Positions 53,207 through 61,751 of a stretch of DNA of 64,000 bases are shown piece after piece. Position 1 is the stretch's first letter. Each line of letters opens with the position of its first letter. The DNA is taken from positions 310,001 through 374,000 of the forward strand of contig NZ_CP102382.1 of NCBI RefSeq assembly GCF_024628805.1, read 5' to 3'. A program made the position numbers and the translations under genes. The stretch comes from Paenimyroides aestuarii. Lineage in GTDB: Bacteria; Bacteroidota; Bacteroidia; Flavobacteriales; Flavobacteriaceae. The notes under the pieces are model-generated. The model saw only the letters and a list, made by a program, of their open reading frames with translations. It was not told the DNA's origin and searched no databases.

Positions 53207-53230
53207 CTAGTGCCACAAACTATTAAACAT

Positions 53231-53328
53231 ACAACAACAGTAAAGTGTTTTAAATAATACAGCCTCAATACGTTTGTAAAGAGACTGTTGGTTTTTATAG
53301 GCACGGATTGCAAATCCGCGCCATCGGT
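53231..53328. repeat. Composite palindromic element, copy E
   Basis: Leader ACAACAACAGTAAAGTG, stem ACAGCCTC/GAGACTGT (one mismatch), then the REP unit GCACGGATTGCAAATCCGCG. A further hairpin, CCACCACACGAA/TTCGTGCGGTAGTGG, follows at 53343-53376. Essentially identical to copy F. Confidence 0.85.
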
Positions 53329-53379
53329 TTTTTTATTGCTATACCACCACACGAAAGATTCGTGCGGTAGTGGGGGTTA

Positions 53380-53988
53380 TTACTCACATTTTAATTTTGG
53401 CGGTTTGTAATATCCAAAAGGAATATTTGTCTTTACTTTTTTGTAAATATTAATATTATTTTTACAAATATAATAATGACATCCTCCTTTGTATCTATTA
53501 TCAAAAACAACCATTCTTGTGTCTTCGTAATTTGTGGGTAATAATCCTAACTGAACTTTAATATCAATAGAATCTAAAATACCATATTCTTCCATTACGC
53601 TTAGTATTTCTTTGTTAAGTGGGGTTGTATTATCTTTCCATAAAAATAAATTACCTTTTTCTATCCTATACCTATTAGGAAAATAACTAATAGGAACATC
53701 TCCTAAATTATCTTCAATCCCTAAAGATATATATCCTTGGCTCTCGGGAAAAATAGAGAAGATATATTTATCTATATGTTCACCATTATAAACCCAAAAA
53801 ACATTGAATATTTTTCCTTTATTCTTTTTAAGATAATAATTTGGAGTTTTATAAGTAGATGAAAATTCTATTATAGCATTTACCTTTGCTTTTTCAATAG
53901 TTCCATTCCCTCTATATAATTCTTTTTTATAAGAAGAACAACTGTATAAAACTATACCTAATATCAATATTTTAATATGGTTTCTCAT
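53380..53988 (-). CDS. Lipoprotein, likely immunity protein of cassette 3
   Basis: A 202-residue predicted lipoprotein from ATG 53988 (signal MRNHIKILILGIVLYSC). The longer frame to 54000 starts at TTG and is less likely. It overlaps the end of the toxin gene by 17 nt. The mature part is rich in Lys, Asn and Tyr with beta-strand patterns (KIFNVFWVYNGEHIDKYIF, YISLGIEDNLGDVPISYF) and a C-terminal HYYICKNN. The twin copy at 55754-56365 differs by one inserted codon (EHDIDKY in place of EHIDKY). Probably neutralises the JAB-like toxin tail; position is the only evidence. Confidence 0.65.
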   Translation of the reverse strand: MRNHIKILILGIVLYSCSSYKKELYRGNGTIEKAKVNAIIEFSSTYKTPNYYLKKNKGKIFNVFWVYNGEHIDKYIFSIFPESQGYISLGIEDNLGDVPISYFPNRYRIEKGNLFLWKDNTTPLNKEILSVMEEYGILDSIDIKVQLGLLPTNYEDTRMVVFDNRYKGGCHYYICKNNINIYKKVKTNIPFGYYKPPKLKCE

Positions 53989-55453
53989 AACCTCCTGCAA
54001 TAATAAAAAATGGTAAATTTGGATGTCTATTTCTTAAAGGTATATCAGCATCATCTGAAGGGGTATGATTATGATAGGGATGTGTATGGAAATGAGCTTT
54101 TAAAAAATCTCCGTAAAGACTAAACCAATTTCGTGGCATATTTGACGAATGTCTTGTGTTACCTTCATATCTGTATGTTTTTATTTTTGTTACAGTACTA
54201 CTATTTTTTTCACCTAATCTAATACCAGCAATTTCCTTACCTATATAATCAGAAAATTCAGAAATAAATTTATTAAACTCTTTTAAAGTTGGTTGTCCTT
54301 CTCCATTAACAGCAAATAAACCATCTCTGCTTTCTAAATTTAATCCGTCTTTCAATATACCTTTTGCAATATTATCAACAGCAACTTTCTCTTGTCCTTT
54401 TTTAGATTTAGGAACTAAAAACCCTTCTCCATATTTCACAATATTTCCTTTGTTGTCTGTTTTTAAAATTCTATCAAAATCATCATCAGTTTCCCGAACG
54501 AGAGTAATATCTCCTTCACTATTCATCTTATAATCGTGCTCAATCCCGTCCTTACTCATCCCCGTAGGGTCGGTAAACATAATAGGGTTGTTTCCGGTGT
54601 ATAAATACGGTTCCATCGTTTGTTCCGCCAGCGGATCCACACTTACAAATATACTAATTCTTGGGTCATAATAACGTGCGCCGTAATAATACATTTGGGT
54701 GGCGTCGTCTAATTCTTTTCCGTTGAACTTGAATTTGTTGTCGTAGCCCACACCAGACGGGTGGTTGGCACTCTGGTTATGCTCTACAATCATCTCCCCA
54801 AACGGTAACGTTTCGTAGTAATGACTCGGGCGTCCAAAGTTGTCTGTTAGGTAGGTACTGCTTCCTAAATGGTCGGTATGGTACCACCAAATTGGTTTGC
54901 GTAATTCTTCATCATAATCTTCTCCAGGATCCTCGGTGTTTCCGCCGCCATCAACCCAATCGTCGTCTTCATCCTCTGGTGTGATAGGTTCATCAATTGG
55001 ATCTGATGGTAAAGGTACACATTTATAGGTTTCTTCCACATAATTTAACACCTCGCAAGCATTACTTAAATCAGGTAGCAGATGGGTGTCTATATAAATC
55101 ATTGCCAATACAGGGCAGAGGTCAATTTCCCCGATGATAGGTTGTTCCTCGCAACCGCATTGTTCAAAAACTATATTACAATTTGAAGGCCATTCCCCAT
55201 CGCCATGTATAAAACGTTCCCAACAGCCATAACTATCAATTATATCGTTTCTTTCTATGCATACATTGATACACTGATACCATTCAAAAAATGCCGATCC
55301 TTCCCCATTTTGAATCTGCACAGCCAACTGCGCTACCAAAATATTCAAGTCGGTTAAACAGTCTGCCTGCTGCTGTTGCCCGGGTGTTAATGTAGGATCT
55401 GTTGGATCTAAAGGAACATTGCCCGGATTGTTTTCATCAATCGGTGTACACAC
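53972..55453 (-). CDS. Orphan Rhs C-terminal cassette 3 with JAB-like toxin tail
   Basis: At least 493 residues from a GTG at 55453; as in cassette 1, the frame is open further upstream to about 55575, so a true start is missing. The Cys-rich, acidic-linker and Rhs-core segments are nearly identical to cassette 1, up to the DPTGM end (FNGKELDDATQMYYYGARYYDPR, EPYLYTGNNPIMFTDPTGMS). The tail (about 305-493) ends KAHFHTHPYHNHTPSDDADIP, a JAMM/JAB-type metal motif (HxHP then Ser and Asp, spacing one longer than the classical form), so it resembles JAB-like toxin 1 domains. Likely a peptidase or isopeptidase-like toxin. An immunity gene overlaps its end. Confidence 0.72.
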   Translation of the reverse strand: MCTPIDENNPGNVPLDPTDPTLTPGQQQQADCLTDLNILVAQLAVQIQNGEGSAFFEWYQCINVCIERNDIIDSYGCWERFIHGDGEWPSNCNIVFEQCGCEEQPIIGEIDLCPVLAMIYIDTHLLPDLSNACEVLNYVEETYKCVPLPSDPIDEPITPEDEDDDWVDGGGNTEDPGEDYDEELRKPIWWYHTDHLGSSTYLTDNFGRPSHYYETLPFGEMIVEHNQSANHPSGVGYDNKFKFNGKELDDATQMYYYGARYYDPRISIFVSVDPLAEQTMEPYLYTGNNPIMFTDPTGMSKDGIEHDYKMNSEGDITLVRETDDDFDRILKTDNKGNIVKYGEGFLVPKSKKGQEKVAVDNIAKGILKDGLNLESRDGLFAVNGEGQPTLKEFNKFISEFSDYIGKEIAGIRLGEKNSSTVTKIKTYRYEGNTRHSSNMPRNWFSLYGDFLKAHFHTHPYHNHTPSDDADIPLRNRHPNLPFFIIAGGYEKPY

Positions 55454-55549
55454 ATATTGGTTTACCGCAATTAATGCTTCACAGCTTGTAGCCGAATTAT
55501 TAATGATTTCGTCGATTGCATCGATACAATGGGTTACTGATGCGGTGGG

Positions 55550-55577
55550 AAAACGCCAAGCTACAGCCTGGCGTTTT
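55550..55577. repeat. Inverted repeat at the 5' junction of cassette 3
   Basis: AAAACGCCA, a 10-nt loop and TGGCGTTTT form a perfect 9-bp hairpin with T residues after it. The same unit with one mismatch is at 50786-50813. It marks where shared Rhs sequence begins. Confidence 0.75.
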
Positions 55578-55604
55578 GCTTTTTTACCACAAACTATTTA
55601 ATGT

Positions 55605-55700
55605 ACAACAACAGTAAAGTGTTTTAAATAATACAGCCTCAATACGTTTGTAAAGAGACTGTTGGTTTTTATAGGCACGGATTGCAAATCCGCGCCATCG
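55605..55700. repeat. Composite palindromic element, copy F
   Basis: Same order and sequence as copy E over the leader, stem (ACAGCCTC/GAGACTGT) and REP unit. A further hairpin, CACGAAAGATTCGTG, follows at about 55715-55748. It lies between the duplicated cassette 4 and cassette 3. Confidence 0.85.
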
Positions 55701-55753
55701 GTTTTTTTATTGCTATACCACCACACGAAAGATTCGTGCGGTAGTGGGGGTTA

Positions 55754-56365
55754 TTACTCACATTTTAATTTTGGCGGTTTGTAATATCCAAAAGGAATAT
55801 TTGTCTTTACTTTTTTGTAAATATTAATATTATTTTTACAAATATAATAATGACATCCTCCTTTGTATCTATTATCAAAAACAACCATTCTTGTGTCTTC
55901 GTAATTTGTGGGTAATAATCCTAACTGAACTTTAATATCAATAGAATCTAAAATACCATATTCTTCCATTACGCTTAGTATTTCTTTGTTAAGTGGGGTT
56001 GTATTATCTTTCCATAAAAATAAATTACCTTTTTCTATCCTATACCTATTAGGAAAATAACTAATAGGAACATCTCCTAAATTATCTTCAATCCCTAAAG
56101 ATATATATCCTTGGCTCTCGGGAAAAATAGAGAAGATATATTTATCTATATCGTGTTCACCATTATAAACCCAAAAAACATTGAATATTTTTCCTTTATT
56201 CTTTTTAAGATAATAATTTGGAGTTTTATAAGTAGATGAAAATTCTATTATAGCATTTACCTTTGCTTTTTCAATAGTTCCATTCCCTCTATATAATTCT
56301 TTTTTATAAGAAGAACAACTGTATAAAACTATACCTAATATCAATATTTTAATATGGTTTCTCAT
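55754..56365 (-). CDS. Lipoprotein, second copy (likely immunity of cassette 4)
   Basis: A 203-residue near-exact copy of the lipoprotein at 53380-53988, one codon longer (Asp inserted, reading EHDIDKY). It has the same lipobox signal (VLYSC) and starts at ATG 56365, overlapping the toxin fragment end by 17 nt. It is part of the duplicated segment 55605-57207. Confidence 0.7.
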   Translation of the reverse strand: MRNHIKILILGIVLYSCSSYKKELYRGNGTIEKAKVNAIIEFSSTYKTPNYYLKKNKGKIFNVFWVYNGEHDIDKYIFSIFPESQGYISLGIEDNLGDVPISYFPNRYRIEKGNLFLWKDNTTPLNKEILSVMEEYGILDSIDIKVQLGLLPTNYEDTRMVVFDNRYKGGCHYYICKNNINIYKKVKTNIPFGYYKPPKLKCE

Positions 56366-57207
56366 AACCTCCTGCAATAATAAAAAATGGTAAATTTGGA
56401 TGTCTATTTCTTAAAGGTATATCAGCATCATCTGAAGGGGTATGATTATGATAGGGATGTGTATGGAAATGAGCTTTTAAAAAATCTCCGTAAAGACTAA
56501 ACCAATTTCGTGGCATATTTGACGAATGTCTTGTGTTACCTTCATATCTGTATGTTTTTATTTTTGTTACAGTACTACTATTTTTTTCACCTAATCTAAT
56601 ACCAGCAATTTCCTTACCTATATAATCAGAAAATTCAGAAATAAATTTATTAAACTCTTTTAAAGTTGGTTGTCCTTCTCCATTAACAGCAAATAAACCA
56701 TCTCTGCTTTCTAAATTTAATCCGTCTTTCAATATACCTTTTGCAATATTATCAACAGCAACTTTCTCTTGTCCTTTTTTAGATTTAGGAACTAAAAACC
56801 CTTCTCCATATTTCACAATATTTCCTTTGTTGTCTGTTTTTAAAATTCTATCAAAATCATCATCAGTTTCCCGAACGAGAGTAATATCTCCTTCACTATT
56901 CATCTTATAATCGTGCTCAATCCCGTCCTTACTCATCCCCGTAGGGTCGGTAAACATAATAGGGTTGTTTCCGGTGTATAAATACGGTTCCATCGTTTGT
57001 TCCGCCAGTGGGTCCACACTTACAAATATACTAATTCTTGGGTCATAATAACGTGCGCCGTAATAATACATTTGGGTGGCGTCGTCTAATTCTTTTCCGT
57101 TGAATTTAAATTTGTTATCGTACCCCACACCAGACGGGTGATTTGCGCTTTGGTTATGCTCTACAATCATCTCCCCAAACGGTAATGTTTCGTAATAATG
57201 ACTCGGG
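56349..57207 (-). pseudogene. Truncated Rhs cassette 4, duplicate of cassette 3
   Basis: A 5'-truncated copy of cassette 3. The frame is open to about 57207, where similarity stops within the Rhs core at the PSHYYETLPFGE motif and unrelated sequence with a REP-like palindrome (57222-57252) begins. It keeps the core (FNGKELDDATQMYYYGARYYDPR), the full tail with AHFHTHPYHNHTPSDDADI, and the overlap with its lipoprotein gene. An ATG at 57170 could start a 273-residue product, but the Cys-rich region and most of the core are missing. Probably a silent cassette. Confidence 0.75.
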
Positions 57208-57221
57208 TTTTATTGCTTATT

Positions 57222-57252
57222 GCACGGGCAAGATGCCCGCGCCAGCGTGGGG
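57222..57252. repeat. REP-type palindrome (second type)
   Basis: GCACGGGCAAGATGCCCGCG then CCAGCGTGGGG, the same type as in copy B at 48691. It marks the break at the 5' end of cassette 4. Confidence 0.75.
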
Positions 57253-57321
57253 CTGTTGTTGTTATTAAATATGGTTTGTAAGCGTTGTAAATTTTATCAA
57301 CACTTCTGATACACTACCCAC

Positions 57322-57801
57322 CTAAAGTTCTCCTTTTTCAAAAATTTTCACGCCATATATCCTTTTAATATCTATTAATTTATAATCTAAATCATCAATT
57401 AAACTATCCTTTTTGTTATTATATATTCTCTTCCCATTTGGTTTTATTTCTTTCAAATAACCATATTTAAAGAGTATAGAATCTATATTTTTATAAACTT
57501 TTATATTTTTATCTTTTAGTAATATTTCTTTCGGATATAATCCTATGATATAATCAACTGAATCTTCTTTAGGATTAAAAATTACATTTATTATTTGATT
57601 TTTGATAACAATATAGTTTGAATCAGGAACAAAGGGAGAGATGTATTTCCCTGGAATTAGATAACTATGATGATTATTTCTTTTCCAAATTGTAAACACC
57701 TTAGTTTTATCATTATTAAAAACAAAATATCTGTTATAATCTAATTTATAGTAAATTATAAATACAATAACAATAACCATAACAATAATAATCTTTCTCA
57801 T
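57322..57801 (-). CDS. Small membrane-anchored protein, likely immunity of cassette 5
   Basis: A 159-residue protein with one N-terminal hydrophobic helix (MRKIIIVMVIVIVFIIYY) and a Lys/Asn/Ile-rich mature part with strand patterns (VIIGLYPKEILL-type, YIGLYPKE). The ATG at 57801 overlaps the toxin stop codon as ATGA, the normal coupling in toxin/immunity pairs; an in-frame ATG at 57813 is less likely. It could be an inner-membrane immunity protein facing the periplasm. Family not recognised. Confidence 0.65.
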   Translation of the reverse strand: MRKIIIVMVIVIVFIIYYKLDYNRYFVFNNDKTKVFTIWKRNNHHSYLIPGKYISPFVPDSNYIVIKNQIINVIFNPKEDSVDYIIGLYPKEILLKDKNIKVYKNIDSILFKYGYLKEIKPNGKRIYNNKKDSLIDDLDYKLIDIKRIYGVKIFEKGEL

Positions 57802-58595
57802 AATTTCATCCATCTTTCTTTTGTTGATATTATTATTTTTTGGGCTTCAATAGCTCTTCCTCTTCGTGCGTTAAGCATTGGACGAACAGAAGCTCCGTAA
57901 TTGAATCCTGCCCTTTGAGCTTGTGTGCTTTGCGGTCCCTCATTATTTCCTGATTTAAATTGCTCTAAGCGATCAAAACCCCATCTTGCTTGTTCCCAAG
58001 TCAATCCATTTATAGCTGAGATGTATCCTGCTGAATAATTGCCCGCATCACGAGCAGTTGCGTAAACTTTTGGGCCTTCAGCTTTTGTATTCCATAAGGA
58101 GCCTCTGTGATGGAAATCTCGATCATTATTCTCGGCGTCATTATCTCTTTTAAAATCAAATTTTTTACCATCTGTAGCGTTAAACATGTAACTCCCTATA
58201 AAAGTTGTTTCTGCTTTTTGAATAAAATTTGATGCTAATTTACCTGACTCTTTGGATTTAGTATCAATAGTACCTACCCAGCCTATTTTTTTACCTTCTT
58301 CTGCATCCCAAGAATCGGCATTATAAAAAGAATACATTGTTAGTGATTCACCTATCTTTTCACCAGTTCTTTTCCCATTACTATCCACAACATATATCCC
58401 TTTATCATTATCATTAAGATTACCCCCAACAACTTTATAAGTTCCATCGTCATTTTTAGTAACATCTGTACTTTCTCCTTTCATCCCTGTAGGGTCAATA
58501 AACATAATTGGGTTGTTGGTTACATACTGATAAGGTGTCATTGTCTCCTCCGCCAACGGATCTACAGATACAAATATACTAATTCTTGGGTTGCC
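57798..58595 (-). pseudogene. Rhs cassette 5 fragment with DAGN-motif toxin tail
   Basis: A C-terminal Rhs fragment without start codon, about 265 residues of open frame: end of the Rhs core (RISIFVSVDPLAEETMTPYQY, NNPIMFIDPTGM) then a variable tail with YATARDAGNYSAGYISAINGLTWEQARWG and AQRAGFNYG, sharing the DAGN region with cassette 1 (toxin type 44-like, tentative). The piece just upstream (58620-58644) still encodes YYYGARY, but 27 foreign bases with an in-frame TGA (58593-58619) stand where a single Tyr codon should be. It ends in an ATGA overlap with its immunity gene. Confidence 0.7.
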
Positions 58596-58667
58596 TCAAC
58601 TTTGTTCAGCATAAACTTCATAACGTGCGCCGTAATAATACATTTTGGGTTTAAAACGCAAAATAAA

Positions 58668-58697
58668 AAAAACTCTCACAATATTGCGAGAGTTTTT
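58668..58697 (-). terminator. Terminator of the respiratory operon
   Basis: AACTCTC and GAGAGTT form a 7-bp stem around a 9-nt loop, with A and T tracts on either side, just after the coxA stop codon. Confidence 0.8.
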
Positions 58698-58705
58698 GGA
58701 GTATT

Positions 58706-60511
58706 TTAATGATGTCCACCATCTTTTTCGCCATCTCTTAACGGCACTGTTTGTGGAACAAAATCTTCTTCATAGCCTGGTTTTGAATAATCATAAGGCC
58801 AACGGTGCACTTCTGGAATGGCTCCTGGCCAGTTTCCGTGCATGTGTTCTACTGGTGTGGTCCACTCTAATGTGGTAGCTCTCCACGGGTTTCTTGGTGC
58901 TTTTTTACCATAGAAAATACTATAGAAGAAGTTGAACAAGAATACCAATTGGAAGGCTGCTCCTACTAATGCAAACATGGTGATTAAAATGTTTACATCT
59001 ACCATATCATCAAACATTGGGAACGCAGAGTTGGTATAGTAACGGCGCGGTAAACCTGCCATACCTATAAAGTGCATTGGGAAGAAAACGCCGTATGCAC
59101 AAACTACTGTTACCCAGAAATGAATATAACCTAGGTTTTTATTCATCATGCGGCCATACATTTTAGGGAACCAATGATAAATACCTGCAAACATTCCGTA
59201 AAGAGCTGAAATACCCATTACTAAGTGGAAGTGTGCAATTACGAAATAGGTATCGTGTACGTTGATATCTAAGGTTGAATCTCCTAAGATAATACCCGTT
59301 AAACCTCCGGTGATGAATGTTGATACAAAACCAATACAGAACAACATAGAAGGGTTCATTTGTAAGTTACCTTTCCATAGTGTAGTGATATAGTTAAACG
59401 CTTTTACTGCAGATGGAATTGCAATTAGTAAGGTGGTAAAGGTAAATACCGACCCTAAGAATGGATTCATACCTGAAACGAACATGTGGTGACCCCAAAC
59501 AATTGTTGATAAAAATGCAATTGCAAGGATAGATGTAATCATGGCGCGGTAACCAAAGATTGGCTTACGAGCATTTGCAGAGATTACTTCTGATGTAATT
59601 CCCATTGCTGGTAAAATTACGATATATACTTCTGGGTGTCCTAAGAACCAGAATAAGTGTTCAAATAATACGGGCGATCCACCTTGATAGTGTAATACTT
59701 CACCTGCTAAATAGATATCAGACAAGAAGAATGATGTACCAAAGCTTCTATCCATAATCAACAATAATGCTGCAGATAATAACACTGGGAATGATACGAT
59801 ACCAATAATAGCTGTTACCCACAAAGCCCAGATTGTTAATGGCAAGCGCGTCATAGACATTCCTTTTGTACGCAAGTTTAAAACGGTTACCACATAGTTT
59901 AATGATCCCATTAATGATTGTGCAATAAACAAAGCCATTGATACCAACCAAAGTGTCATACCTGTTCCTGAACCTGGAATAGCTTCTGGAACGGCTGATA
60001 AAGGTGGATAGATTGTCCAACCTGCTGATGCCGGTCCTGATTCTATAAACAACGAAGCAATCATTACGATACACGCAATGAAAAAGATCCAGTACGACAA
60101 CATGTTCATGAAACCTGATGCCATATCGCGAGCACCAATCTGTAAGGGTATTAATAAGTTAGAGAACGTACCTGATAAACCTGCTGTTAATACAAAGAAT
60201 ACCATGATGGTTCCGTGAATGGTAACTAATGCTAGATAAATATCGTTTCGCATTACACCTCCCGGAGCAAAATCGTCTCCTAACAACCAAGAGAATACTT
60301 TGAATGATTCTTCTGGCCAAGCGATTTGAATACGGAATAATAATGACATGGCAATACCAATGATTCCCATTACAATACCTGTTACCAAGAATTGCTTAGC
60401 AATCATTTTGTGGTCTTGACTAAAGATATACTTTGTTACGAAAGTTTCTTTATGGTGGTGATCATCGTGTGAATGATCGTGTGTTAATTCGTGTCCTACT
60501 ACTGCTGACAT
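58706..60511 (-). CDS. Cytochrome c oxidase subunit I
   Basis: A 601-residue heme-copper oxidase subunit I, about twelve transmembrane helices. The catalytic core holds heme a, heme a3 and CuB: HGTIMVFFVLTAG (helix II heme a His), FWFLGHPEVYIVILP with the His-Tyr pair, WGHHMFVSG (CuB His pair) and HDTYFVIAHFHLVMG (heme ligands in helix X). The N terminus is His-rich (HELTHDHSHDDHHHKE) and so is the end (GEKDGGHH). It reduces O2 to water and pumps protons in the inner membrane. It is the last gene of the act-cox operon; no subunit III gene follows. Confidence 0.96.
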   Translation of the reverse strand: MSAVVGHELTHDHSHDDHHHKETFVTKYIFSQDHKMIAKQFLVTGIVMGIIGIAMSLLFRIQIAWPEESFKVFSWLLGDDFAPGGVMRNDIYLALVTIHGTIMVFFVLTAGLSGTFSNLLIPLQIGARDMASGFMNMLSYWIFFIACIVMIASLFIESGPASAGWTIYPPLSAVPEAIPGSGTGMTLWLVSMALFIAQSLMGSLNYVVTVLNLRTKGMSMTRLPLTIWALWVTAIIGIVSFPVLLSAALLLIMDRSFGTSFFLSDIYLAGEVLHYQGGSPVLFEHLFWFLGHPEVYIVILPAMGITSEVISANARKPIFGYRAMITSILAIAFLSTIVWGHHMFVSGMNPFLGSVFTFTTLLIAIPSAVKAFNYITTLWKGNLQMNPSMLFCIGFVSTFITGGLTGIILGDSTLDINVHDTYFVIAHFHLVMGISALYGMFAGIYHWFPKMYGRMMNKNLGYIHFWVTVVCAYGVFFPMHFIGMAGLPRRYYTNSAFPMFDDMVDVNILITMFALVGAAFQLVFLFNFFYSIFYGKKAPRNPWRATTLEWTTPVEHMHGNWPGAIPEVHRWPYDYSKPGYEEDFVPQTVPLRDGEKDGGHH

Positions 60512-60538
60512 ACTAATAGTTTTATATTGGTAAACAAA

Positions 60539-61732
60539 TTATTTAATTACTTGAGCAACTACTGCAGTAGTATCTACTACAATTTGCGGTTCTTCGGCTT
60601 GCTCAGTTGTTGGTGCTGGTTGTGCTTCCACTTTTGGTGCAGCTGCTGCAGCTTTTTCTTCAGCAACTTGTTTTCCTAATGTAGGTTGTTGGCTTAACCA
60701 TTTTCTAAAATCATTTTCAGATTCTACCACAACTTTTGCTTGCATGTTGTAGTGTGAACGTCCACATATTTTGTTACACAACAAGATATAATCAAACACA
60801 TAAGGCTCTAAACCTGGCTCGCCTTTTTCAACAAGCTTTTTGCTGTGTTTGTTGCGTGCTTCATTGATTTTATTAACACGATCTACAATTTCTTCACGAT
60901 CTCTCATGTCTGCTGTTGTAACCGTTGGTGTCATTGCAAATTGGGTAACCATTCCTGGAACACAGTTCATCTGTGCACGGAAATGTGGAAAGTATGCAGA
61001 GTGCAACACGTCTTGTGAACGCATTTTCAAAACTACTTTTTTACCCACTGGCAAGTGCAATTCTTTTGCCAATATATCGTCTTGTGCGTTTGGATCTGCC
61101 ATATCAACACCTACTGCGTTGATACCTTCAATAAATCGAACGTTTGCTTTTCCTAACACATTATCGTTTCCTGAATAGCGAATATCCCAACCAAATTGTT
61201 TTGCATATACTTCTACATACAACACTTCTTCTTCTTCATCGTAGTGCATAATGTTGTTCCAAGCATATAATCCGTATAGAATCAATCCAGCTAAAACGAT
61301 TACTGGAATAATTGTCCAGATGAATTCTAATTTATCGTTATCTGCAAAAAAGGTTGCTTTTCTATCTTTGTTTCCACGGTATTTGAATGCGAAATAGTGC
61401 AATAAAAACTGCGTTACTATTTGAACAAAGAAGATTACTGCTAATGAAATCCACATTAGTTGATCTACGTCTTTTCCGTGTTCTGAAGCAGAATTGGCTA
61501 ATAATGGCATGTATCCCCATTTTACACAGCTATAAATTGTGAAGATGTAAATGAATGCCAAAAAACCAAACATTAAATATCCGTTGATATTGTTGTCTTT
61601 GTCAGTAGCAACTTGCGACTTGTATTCTTCGCCAACAAATTGTTTGCTTTGGGTTAAGTCGAAAATCTTAGTTAATTGCCAAACTGCAATTCCTAATAAA
61701 GCTACAATAACTAATATTAATAAACTCGTCAT
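60539..61732 (-). CDS. Cytochrome c oxidase subunit II
   Basis: A 397-residue subunit II. It has an N-terminal helix, then two more transmembrane helices (about 50-75 and 95-125), the interface motif DNDKLEFIWTIIPVIVLAGLILYGLYAW, and a periplasmic cupredoxin domain with the CuA site: VLHSAYFPHFRAQMNCVPG and CNKICGRSHYNM (Cys-x3-Cys, His, Met). The C-terminal 40 residues are Ala/Pro/Glu-rich (AAAAAPKVEAQPAPTTEQ), a tail unusual for plain subunit II and with no CxxCH, so no heme c is fused. It accepts electrons from the ActE cytochrome or a soluble c. Starts 27 bp before coxA. Confidence 0.94.
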   Translation of the reverse strand: MTSLLILVIVALLGIAVWQLTKIFDLTQSKQFVGEEYKSQVATDKDNNINGYLMFGFLAFIYIFTIYSCVKWGYMPLLANSASEHGKDVDQLMWISLAVIFFVQIVTQFLLHYFAFKYRGNKDRKATFFADNDKLEFIWTIIPVIVLAGLILYGLYAWNNIMHYDEEEEVLYVEVYAKQFGWDIRYSGNDNVLGKANVRFIEGINAVGVDMADPNAQDDILAKELHLPVGKKVVLKMRSQDVLHSAYFPHFRAQMNCVPGMVTQFAMTPTVTTADMRDREEIVDRVNKINEARNKHSKKLVEKGEPGLEPYVFDYILLCNKICGRSHYNMQAKVVVESENDFRKWLSQQPTLGKQVAEEKAAAAAPKVEAQPAPTTEQAEEPQIVVDTTAVVAQVIK

Positions 61733-61751
61733 TTGTTTATTACTTTAAATA

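Noticed and set aside
51887..53224. CCACAAACT on both sides of the IS4 element as a target-site duplication
   Set aside because: The copies do not directly abut the inverted repeats, and the same text precedes other palindromic elements, so it is probably part of that repeat.
48458..55700. CRISPR-like array
   Set aside because: Repeats are about 95 bp, palindromic, irregularly spaced by 0.1-2.4 kb, with genes between them and no cas genes.
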